Below are positions 1 through 5,456 of a stretch of DNA of 6,967 nucleotides, in pieces. Location of the stretch: contig JAFZLE010000018.1 in assembly GCA_017551645.1 (NCBI GenBank), positions 1-6,967 of the forward strand, read 5' to 3'. The notes beneath the pieces were generated by a model. The model worked only from the letters and a program-made list of their open reading frames with translations. It did no database searches and was not told the origin of the DNA. The stretch's first letter is position 1. Each line of letters begins with the position of its first letter. Made by a program: the position numbers and the translations under genes. The DNA is from Clostridia bacterium. Its GTDB lineage: Bacteria; Bacillota; Clostridia; Christensenellales; Aristaeellaceae.

Positions 1-585
1 CGCGTGCACGGGCTGTTTATAGGCCGGGAACGCAAATACTTCGAGGACGCGGTGGTGCTCGCCCAGCAGAAGAACCTGAACCTGGTTGATGAGCCCTTCG
101 ATAAAGTGGTGGTGCTGCTGGACGAGCAGGAGTTCAAAAGCACCTGGCTTGGCAACAAAAGCGTGTACCGCACCCGCATGGCCATAAAGGATGGCGGCGA
201 GCTGATAGTGCTGGCGCCCGGCGTGGACAAGTTCGGCGAGGATCCCGGCATCGACAAGCTGATCCGCAAGTACGGCTACTGCGGCAGGGTAAACGTGCTG
301 AAACTGGTCAAGGAGCACGAGGACCTCAGGCAGAACCTCTCCGCCGCCGCGCACCTGATCCACGGTTCATCGGACGGCAGGTTCTCCATAACCTACTGCA
401 CCAGGCTGCTTACTAAAGAGGAAGTCGAGGGCGTATGCTTCGGTTATATCCCCTACGACGAGGCGGCTGAAAAGTATGATCCCGCCAAGCTCAGGGACGG
501 CTTCAACACCCTGCCTGACGGAGAAAAGATCTACTACATTTCCAACCCCGCCCTGGGTCTCTGGGCCGACAGGAGCAAGTTCTGA
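1..585 (+). CDS. LarA-family (DUF2088) nickel-pincer racemase/epimerase-like protein, 3' part only
   Basis: Reading frame 1 is open from the first base to TGA at 583-585, so about 194 C-terminal residues of a protein usually a little over 400 residues long are present; the true start lies left of the window. The GTG at base 4 is not the likely start. The segment resembles the C-terminal domain of LarA-type proteins: a GNKSVYRTRMAI stretch near residue 50, then GGELIVLAPGV, FGEDPGID and LIRKYGYCGR, ending in a segment with YYISNPALGLW. Known members use a nickel-pincer nucleotide to racemise or epimerise 2-hydroxy acids (lactate, malate, aldonic acids such as gluconate). The nickel-binding histidines and the cofactor-bearing lysine belong to the missing part, so activity cannot be judged. 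No signal peptide or membrane segment is seen; it is probably cytoplasmic. It converges on the der operon and is separated from it by a terminator. Family assignment is fairly firm; the substrate is unknown. Confidence 0.8.
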   Translation, partial: RVHGLFIGRERKYFEDAVVLAQQKNLNLVDEPFDKVVVLLDEQEFKSTWLGNKSVYRTRMAIKDGGELIVLAPGVDKFGEDPGIDKLIRKYGYCGRVNVLKLVKEHEDLRQNLSAAAHLIHGSSDGRFSITYCTRLLTKEEVEGVCFGYIPYDEAAEKYDPAKLRDGFNTLPDGEKIYYISNPALGLWADRSKF

Positions 586-593
586 TATAATCA

Positions 594-630
594 AAAACCG
601 CCGCGCCTCACATCGAGGCGCGGCGGTTTT
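594..630. terminator. Bidirectional Rho-independent terminator
   Basis: A perfect 12-bp GC-rich stem (598-609 pairing with 615-626) closes a 5-base loop (610-614). It is extended by four A-T pairs (594-597 with 627-630) to 16 bp. The flanks give a T run after the stem on both strands: TTTTATTT on plus and TTTTTGATT on minus. It lies 8 bases after the LarA-family stop and 22 bases after the stop of the amidohydrolase on the minus strand. It should therefore end transcription from both convergent units. Confidence 0.93.
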
Positions 631-652
631 ATTTGGCAAAGCCCGCTTCGGC

Positions 653-1825
653 TCACTCTTCGAGCGCCAGCGCGGCTTCCATGGCGATGCCGATCTCTAT
701 ACAGCCTTCATCGGGGGTAAAACCCGGCGTATGCAGCGCGCTGCGCACTGTATCTTCCGGATCGGAACAGCCGATATGGAAGAACGCTCCGGGAGCCTTG
801 TCCAGGAAATACGAGAAATCCTCCGCACCCATGCTGGGCGCGTCTTTTATAAGCGCGTTTTGGCTGCCCACGAGTTTTCCCGCTATATCCAGCACACGTT
901 TCGCATGGGACACGTCGTTTGTCAGCGCGGGATAGCCTTCACGGATCTCCGCCCGGCAGCAACAGCCCATAGCCGATCCTATCCCGGCGCAGAGCTGCTC
1001 CATCTCCGCCTTTAGCTGACGCCTCAGCGCGTTGTCAGCGCTCCTTACGGTGCCTTCCAGCGTGACCTCGCCGCAGATGATGTTATTGGCTTTGCCGCCT
1101 GATATCTTGCCCAAGGTCACCACTGCGCTTTCCAGCGGGGATACCCGGCGGCTCACCAGTGTCTGCATCGCGCTGACCACCTGCGCGACGCATACTATCG
1201 CGTCTTTGCCCGCTTCCGGATACGCACCGTGAGCAGACTCGCCCTGTACGATGATCCTGAGCGAATCAGTGGACGCGTTCAATGTGCCAAGGCGCGTCTC
1301 CACCTGACCCACGGTAAGCCGCGGCATCACGTGCAGGCCGTATACCCTGTCTATGCCGTACCTTTCAAACAGGCCGGATTCCGCCATGGGCTTGCAGCCG
1401 CCCTCGGTCTCTTCCGCCGGCTCGAACAGCAGCACTGCCTCGCCCGCGAAGCCATCCCTGAGTTCTTTGAGCAGCCTCGCGGTCCCCAGCAGGATCGCCG
1501 TATGCAGGTCATGACCGCAGGCGTGCATGTATCCCTCGTTAGTACTGCGGAAGGGGCAGCCCTCCGGCTCCGTTATGGGAAGCGCGTCAAAGTCGGCGCG
1601 GATGCCCGTGACTTTTCCGGGCCTGCCGCCTCTGATCCTGCCGGTGATCCAGCCGCCGTCCGGCGCGTCATATTCAGCGCCTATCTCTTCGAGCGCGGAT
1701 ATAATGATCCGTTTGGTCTTTTCTTCCCTGAAACCGGGTTCCGGCACCATGTGCAGCCGGCGCCTTATTTCCGTCGCCCATGGCGCGTATCGCCGGGCCA
1801 AATCCCTGATATTGCCTAAGTCCAT
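653..1825 (-). CDS. M20D-family metal-dependent amidohydrolase (N-acyl-amino acid / hippurate hydrolase type)
   Basis: A 390-residue M20D metallohydrolase. It probably hydrolyses an amide bond of an N-acyl amino acid or related small conjugate in the cytoplasm, using two metal ions. Visible in order: RRRLHMVPEPG at 21-31; the metal and active-site region GIRADFDALP (74-83); HACGHDLH (101-108) with ligands Cys103 and His105; EPAEET (135-140) with catalytic Glu138 and metal Glu139; GLH with His165; the lid/dimerisation domain from about 180 with GESAHG (His199) and NNII; and the last ligand His365 in LHTPGF. The set is complete, so the enzyme should be active. Length is normal. I chose ATG at 1825 because GGAG in the end of xylB lies 4 bases upstream; a TTG at 1840 would add five residues inside xylB. 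It is the last gene of the der operon. The substrate cannot be read from sequence. A run of three cysteines (288-290) is unusual. Confidence 0.9.
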   Translation of the reverse strand: MDLGNIRDLARRYAPWATEIRRRLHMVPEPGFREEKTKRIIISALEEIGAEYDAPDGGWITGRIRGGRPGKVTGIRADFDALPITEPEGCPFRSTNEGYMHACGHDLHTAILLGTARLLKELRDGFAGEAVLLFEPAEETEGGCKPMAESGLFERYGIDRVYGLHVMPRLTVGQVETRLGTLNASTDSLRIIVQGESAHGAYPEAGKDAIVCVAQVVSAMQTLVSRRVSPLESAVVTLGKISGGKANNIICGEVTLEGTVRSADNALRRQLKAEMEQLCAGIGSAMGCCCRAEIREGYPALTNDVSHAKRVLDIAGKLVGSQNALIKDAPSMGAEDFSYFLDKAPGAFFHIGCSDPEDTVRSALHTPGFTPDEGCIEIGIAMEAALALEE

Positions 1826-1826
1826 A

Positions 1827-3347
1827 TCACTCCATGTCAAACAGGGGCTTGTTCAGCGTGTACAGCATCTTATACTTTTCGTACGCCCTGTCGTATGCCT
1901 GCCTGGTCCCGGGATCGGGCTCGTAGTGCACGTCGTCTTCGCTCAGCGCGCCAATCGCCTCTTCCAGGTCCTTCCAGATGCCCGCGCCTACGCCGGCCAC
2001 CAGCACCGCACCGTAAGCGCCGCCTTCACCGGCTCCGGACATGGTATATACGGGCAGGTCGAATATATCTGCCGCCATCTGCTTCCACAGACGGCTGGAC
2101 GCGCCGCCGCCGGAAAGATAGACTTTCTCGGGTTTGACCTGCGCTCCCATGAGCTCTATCACCTGCTTAAGGCTGAACGTTACGCCCTCCATGACTGCAC
2201 GGGTCATCTCGGCTCTGGTAGTGCCCAGGTTGAGGCCGTAGAAAATGCCCCTCGCGTTGGGATCCGGATACGGGCACCTTTCGCCAGTCAGGTACGGGGC
2301 GAACAGTACGCCGTTGGAACCCGCAGGCACCTGCGCGGCCCTCTCGTCCAGCAGCTTATACAGTTTGGTGCCCAATTTCTCTGCGTCTATCCTGTCTTCA
2401 CCCGCCAGGGTCTTGGCGAACCAGTTGAGCGCTCCGCCCGCGGTGAGCGTGCAGCCGAAGCAGTGCCACAGCCCTTCCTCATTGTTGCAGAACATCTGCA
2501 GTTTGCCTTCCGGATTGGGCCTGAAGCCGTCCATGGCCATTGATACGTTGCCGCTGGTGCCGATGACCACTCCCAGCGTGCCGGGCTTGACCAGCCCCGT
2601 GCCGGTGGTCTGTATGACCGCGTCGCCGCCTCCCGCGTAAGTAGCAAGGCCTTCGGGCAGCCCGGTCTCCGCCGCCGCCTGAGCACTTACAGCGCCGGAA
2701 AATGCGGTGCTCTCAAGGCATTCGGGGAATATCTTCCTGTCAAAGCCGACCTTGTCTATCAGTTCCCACGCCCACTGCCTGGTCTTCGTGTCATAAAACC
2801 CGGTGCCGGAAGCGTCGGAAACGTCTATCGCTATCTTCCCGGTGAGCTTGAAGCGGATGTAGTCCTTGGGGCAGAAAAACACGCGCATCCTGGCGAAATT
2901 CTCCGGCTCGTGTTTTTTGAGCCACAGTATCTTGCCGCCCGTGTAGCCCGTGAGCATGCGGTTGTTGGTGTAAGAAAGCAGGCCTTCCAGGCCGCCCGCG
3001 GTCTGGGTGATCTCGTCGCATTCCGCCTGGGTCCTCTGGTCGCACCAGAGTATGGCGGGACGGATCACATTATTGTCCTTGTCAAGGGCAACCAGCCCGT
3101 GCATCTGGCCGCTGAAAGAGATGCCTGCGATCCGGCTTTTATCAACGGGGCAGGCAGAAAGTATATCGTTCATGCCCGCCTTTACGCCTTCCCACCAGTC
3201 TTCCGGGTTCTGTTCCGCCCAGCCCGGCCGGGGCGTGGAAAGCGGATACTCCTTCGTGGAGGACGCCAGCACCTTGCCTGCGTCGTCACACAGTATGCAC
3301 TTTGCGCCAGAGGTGCCTACGTCAAGTCCTATCAGATATCTTGCCAT
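1827..3347 (-). CDS. xylB: Xylulokinase (FGGY carbohydrate kinase)
   Basis: Phosphorylates D-xylulose with ATP to xylulose 5-phosphate, feeding the pentose phosphate pathway; cytoplasmic. At 506 residues it has the usual family length and two actin-like ATPase domains. The N-terminal domain starts at once with GLDVGTSGAK (7-16), followed by SGQMHGLV (79-86), the substrate-side motif that separates xylulokinases from glycerol kinases, and ILWCDQRT (99-106). The catalytic aspartate is Asp242 in GGGDAV. The C-terminal domain has VIGTSGNVS (261-269), PYLTGERCPY (351-360) and the FGGY-family signature LSGGGASSRLWKQ (411-423). The start overlaps the end of plsY by 26 bases. AAAGG lies only 2 bases before the ATG and a G-rich run lies about 10 bases before it, so initiation probably depends on translation arriving from plsY. 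No xylose isomerase, transporter or xylose regulator is in the window, so another ketose cannot be excluded. Confidence 0.92.
   Translation of the reverse strand: MARYLIGLDVGTSGAKCILCDDAGKVLASSTKEYPLSTPRPGWAEQNPEDWWEGVKAGMNDILSACPVDKSRIAGISFSGQMHGLVALDKDNNVIRPAILWCDQRTQAECDEITQTAGGLEGLLSYTNNRMLTGYTGGKILWLKKHEPENFARMRVFFCPKDYIRFKLTGKIAIDVSDASGTGFYDTKTRQWAWELIDKVGFDRKIFPECLESTAFSGAVSAQAAAETGLPEGLATYAGGGDAVIQTTGTGLVKPGTLGVVIGTSGNVSMAMDGFRPNPEGKLQMFCNNEEGLWHCFGCTLTAGGALNWFAKTLAGEDRIDAEKLGTKLYKLLDERAAQVPAGSNGVLFAPYLTGERCPYPDPNARGIFYGLNLGTTRAEMTRAVMEGVTFSLKQVIELMGAQVKPEKVYLSGGGASSRLWKQMAADIFDLPVYTMSGAGEGGAYGAVLVAGVGAGIWKDLEEAIGALSEDDVHYEPDPGTRQAYDRAYEKYKMLYTLNKPLFDME
1830..1833 (-). promoter_or_regulatory. 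Ribosome binding site of the M20D gene, deciding its start
   Basis: GGAG on the minus strand is formed by the last two sense codons of xylB (ATG GAG) and sits 4 bases before the ATG at 1825, with the xylB TGA in between. This favours ATG at 1825 over the in-frame TTG at 1840 and suggests that translation of the two genes is coupled. Confidence 0.65.
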
Positions 3348-4002
3348 CGCCTTTATTCTTCCCCCTTTTGAGTTTATCCATCACTTTGCGTGAAACATCG
3401 CTAATTTTCTTTGCGGAAAGCATGTTTTCCCGCCCCGCGATAAGCCGTTTTATGTTTTCCCTGTGGCTGTACAGCGCCAACGCGCCCAGCAGCGCGGCGC
3501 AGATAATAAAGCCTTCGCTGTTTATGTGCAGTATCAGCACCACTATCGGCAGTGCGATCGCAGTGGTTATGGACGCCAGCGACATATAGCCCGTGATAAG
3601 TACTATTATCAACTGCGCCACCAGCAGCAGCAGCGCTATCCGCCAGTCCGCTGCGATAAGGTAGCCCAGCGAAGTGCTCATGCCCTTGCCGCCCTTGAAG
3701 CCGAACAGTACCGGCCAGTTGTGGCCTATGACCGCCGCGGCTCCGCCTATATGCAGGCCGACTTCACCGCCGATGGCCCTGCCTATCAGCGCCGCCGCCA
3801 CGCCTTTGAGCGCGTCCCCCAGAAACGTAAGAATGCTGGGCAGCCAGCCAAGGGTCCGCATCACATTGGTCATGCCTATGTTGCCGGAGCCCTGCTTGCG
3901 GATGTCCACGTTCCCAAACAGTCTGGATACCACCACGCCCGTGGAAAGCGAACCCAGCAGGTAGCCTATCACGGCGCACAGTATCAAATACAACCAATTC
4001 AT
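3322..4002 (-). CDS. plsY: Acyl-phosphate:glycerol-3-phosphate acyltransferase PlsY
   Basis: Integral membrane enzyme that transfers an acyl group from acyl-phosphate (made by PlsX) to position 1 of glycerol 3-phosphate, giving lysophosphatidic acid, the first step of phospholipid synthesis in Firmicutes. All three family motifs are present: SGNIGMTN at 39-46, GHNWP with FKGGKG at 93-107, and HREN-IKRL-GREN at 180-193. Hydrophobic segments at about 3-28, 53-78, 84-100, 115-137 and 143-177 fit the expected multi-pass fold. At 226 residues it is slightly longer than typical members (about 190-215) because of a lysine/arginine-rich tail from about 197, whose last residues are encoded by DNA shared with the start of xylB. 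It follows der with a single-base gap, an arrangement often seen in Clostridia. gpsA, which often accompanies it and supplies its substrate, is absent here. Confidence 0.96.
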   Translation of the reverse strand: MNWLYLILCAVIGYLLGSLSTGVVVSRLFGNVDIRKQGSGNIGMTNVMRTLGWLPSILTFLGDALKGVAAALIGRAIGGEVGLHIGGAAAVIGHNWPVLFGFKGGKGMSTSLGYLIAADWRIALLLLVAQLIIVLITGYMSLASITTAIALPIVVLILHINSEGFIICAALLGALALYSHRENIKRLIAGRENMLSAKKISDVSRKVMDKLKRGKNKGDGKISDRT

Positions 4003-4003
4003 A

Positions 4004-5335
4004 TCAGTTTTCCTCGTCCTTGCCCCGCTCCCTCAGCACAAAGCGTATCGGAGTGCCTTCAAAGCCGAACGCCTGGCGGAAGCGGTTTTCCAGGAATCTT
4101 TTGTATGAAAAGTGCATCAGCGTCTCGTCGTTCACGAACAGCACGAAGGTGGGCGGGTTCGTGACGCTCTGGGTGGCGTAATAGATCTTCAGCCTGCGTC
4201 CGTTGGTAGCCGGCGGCTGCATCGCCTGCTGCGCGTCCTGCAGTATGTCGTTGAGCAAACCGGTGGTGATCCTGCGGGAAGCCTGGGCGTACACGCTCTT
4301 GACCATCTCAAGCACCCGGTTCACTCTCTGCCCTGTCAGGGCGGATATTGATAGGATAGGCGCATACTCCATGAATTTGAGTTTTTCCCGCACGTCTTTG
4401 GTGAACTTGTCCAGCGTGTTGGTCTCTTTTTCCAGGGCGTCCCATTTGTTGATTATGATGATCGCGGGTTTGCCCGCTTCGTCTATGTAGCCCGCTATCT
4501 TTGTATCCTGCTCGCTTATACCTTCCTTGGCGTCTATAAGCAGCAGCGCCACGTCGCAGCGGTCTATCGCCGCGAAGCTCCTCACCACACTGAATCGCTC
4601 CAGGGACTGGTACTCTATGGCGCGTTTTCTTCTTATGCCCGCGGTATCTATTATGACGTACTCGTCATCCCCGTCCTTAAAGCGTGTGTCCACCGCGTCG
4701 CGGGTAGTGCCTGCGATGTCCGACACCATGACCCTTTCTTCGCCAAGTATTCGGTTCACCAGGGAAGACTTGCCCACGTTGGGTTTGCCCACCACCGCAA
4801 TGGAAATGGCTTTGTCCTCTTCTTCCTCAGCTTCTTCCTCCGGGAAATAGCTGACTATCTGGTCCAGCAGATCGCCCAGGTTCAGCAGGTTCAGGCTGCT
4901 GACCCCTATGGGGTCCCCCATGCCCAGGGAATAGAAATCGTACACGTCCGCCAGCTGTTTGGGTGAGTCGATCTTGTTGACCGCCAGCACCACGGGCTTG
5001 CCGCTTCTGCGCAGCAGATCCGCCACGGTCTCGTCGTCAGCCGTAACGCCCTGTTTGCCGTCGGTAAAGAACACTATGACGTCCGCGGTGTCTATGGCGA
5101 TCTCCGCCTGACGGCGCATCTGCTTGAGCAGCGGATCGTCGGAATGCGGGTCTATACCGCCCGTGTCTATAAGCGTGAATTTATGGGTCAGCCATTCGCA
5201 GTCCGCGTACACCCTGTCCCGGGTCACGCCGGGGGTGTCCTCCACGATCGCGATGCGCTTTCCGCTCATTTTATTAAAGAATGTGGACTTGCCTACGTTC
5301 GGGCGGCCCACCACTGCAACCAAAGGTCTTGCCAT
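4004..5335 (-). CDS. der: Ribosome biogenesis GTPase Der (EngA), two GTPase domains
   Basis: Essential GTPase needed for late 50S subunit assembly. The 443-residue protein has the family layout. GTPase domain 1 shows the P-loop GRPNVGKS (10-17), TPGVTRD (34-40), DTGG (57-60) and NKID (120-123). An acidic linker follows (about 166-174, nearly all Glu/Asp). GTPase domain 2 shows GKPNVGKS (183-190), GTTRD (209-213), DTAG (230-233), NKWD (296-299) and SALTG (331-335). A C-terminal KH-like domain spans about 355-436. All nucleotide-binding motifs are intact except that the G5 area of domain 1 (145-156) reads SSLNLLNLGDLLD rather than the usual SAxxGxGxGDLLD. In-frame ATGs at 5341 and 5365 also exist. 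I chose 5335 because the protein then begins MARPLVAVVGRPNVG, like known Der proteins, with GGAG 10 bases upstream; 5341 (GGAG 4 bases upstream) is a real alternative. First gene of the operon. Confidence 0.97.
   Translation of the reverse strand: MARPLVAVVGRPNVGKSTFFNKMSGKRIAIVEDTPGVTRDRVYADCEWLTHKFTLIDTGGIDPHSDDPLLKQMRRQAEIAIDTADVIVFFTDGKQGVTADDETVADLLRRSGKPVVLAVNKIDSPKQLADVYDFYSLGMGDPIGVSSLNLLNLGDLLDQIVSYFPEEEAEEEEDKAISIAVVGKPNVGKSSLVNRILGEERVMVSDIAGTTRDAVDTRFKDGDDEYVIIDTAGIRRKRAIEYQSLERFSVVRSFAAIDRCDVALLLIDAKEGISEQDTKIAGYIDEAGKPAIIIINKWDALEKETNTLDKFTKDVREKLKFMEYAPILSISALTGQRVNRVLEMVKSVYAQASRRITTGLLNDILQDAQQAMQPPATNGRRLKIYYATQSVTNPPTFVLFVNDETLMHFSYKRFLENRFRQAFGFEGTPIRFVLRERGKDEEN
4011..4014 (-). 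promoter_or_regulatory. Ribosome binding site of plsY inside the end of der
   Basis: AGGA on the minus strand lies 8 bases before the plsY ATG, within the last glutamate codons of der. The der stop and plsY start are arranged as TGA-T-ATG, so ribosomes ending der can re-initiate on plsY. Confidence 0.65.
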
Positions 5336-5345
5336 ACACATACGT

Positions 5346-5349
5346 CTCC
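5346..5349 (-). promoter_or_regulatory. Ribosome binding site of der
   Basis: GGAG on the minus strand, 4 bases before the ATG at 5341 and 10 before the ATG at 5335. It argues against the furthest upstream ATG (5365), which lies before it and within the predicted promoter -10. It does not by itself settle the choice between the two downstream ATGs. Confidence 0.6.
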
Positions 5350-5365
5350 AAGTTAAACTGCACAT

Positions 5366-5394
5366 ATTTTACTACACTTTCTTTAATTTTACAA
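5366..5394 (-). promoter_or_regulatory. Sigma-A-type promoter of the der-plsY-xylB-amidohydrolase operon
   Basis: On the minus strand, TTGTAA (5394-5389, 4 of 6 to consensus) and TAAAAT (5371-5366, 5 of 6) are separated by exactly 17 bases. The spacer is AT-rich, in contrast with the GC-rich surroundings. Transcription would start near 5359, leaving a leader of roughly 20-25 bases with the GGAG site before der. No other promoter is evident between the genes of the operon, though weak internal ones cannot be excluded by eye. Confidence 0.6.
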
Positions 5395-5401
5395 GCCCGC
5401 G

Positions 5402-5430
5402 CTTACTTTGCGGCGGCAAAGGGTTATAAT
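5402..5430 (+). promoter_or_regulatory. Putative sigma-A-type promoter of rqcH
   Basis: A perfect TATAAT at 5425-5430 lies 26 bases before the rqcH ATG. At 17-base spacing the -35 position holds CTTACT (5402-5407), only 3 of 6 to consensus. The -10 is convincing and the -35 is weak, so the promoter may be modest or assisted. It sits back to back with the der promoter, with 7 bases between the two -35 boxes. Confidence 0.5.
5406..5421. repeat. Inverted repeat within the rqcH promoter spacer
   Basis: CTTTGC (5406-5411) and GCAAAG (5416-5421) form perfect 6-base arms around the 4-base centre GGCG. The repeat overlaps the end of the weak -35 box and fills most of the -35/-10 spacer of rqcH. It could be an operator half-site pair, but its short length makes chance a real possibility in a GC-rich segment. 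It is not followed by a T run, so it is not a terminator. Confidence 0.4.
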
Positions 5431-5446
5431 ATACTTAACAACTATC

Positions 5447-5453
5447 GGAGAGG
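5447..5453 (+). promoter_or_regulatory. Ribosome binding site of rqcH
   Basis: GGAGAGG ends 3 bases before the ATG at 5457; its GGAG part lies 6 bases before. This purine-rich site confirms ATG 5457 as the start. The resulting protein begins MDGFTVYHLAKEL, as is typical of the family. Confidence 0.75.
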
Positions 5454-5456
5454 TTT

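Noticed and set aside
586..591. TATAAT hexamer just after the LarA-family stop codon
   Set aside because: No -35 box stands at the proper distance, and the terminator hairpin begins 3 bases downstream, with no plus-strand gene to express.
476..1015. A 179-codon plus-strand frame spanning the end of the LarA-like gene, the terminator and the end of the amidohydrolase
   Set aside because: It runs through a strong terminator hairpin and overlaps two real genes in other frames; its product is low in recognisable structure.
1527..2543. A 338-codon open frame on the plus strand, antisense to xylB and the amidohydrolase
   Set aside because: It crosses the junction of two firmly identified genes, its translation resembles no family I know, and long antisense frames are expected opposite GC-rich codons.
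3463..4164. A 233-codon plus-strand frame opposite plsY and the end of der
   Set aside because: plsY and der are complete with all their motifs on the other strand; the antisense product looks like shadow translation rich in Gln, Arg and Ala.
5365..5365. Upstream ATG of der giving a 453-residue protein
   Set aside because: It lies upstream of the predicted transcription start and of the GGAG site, and the extra ten residues are not family-like.
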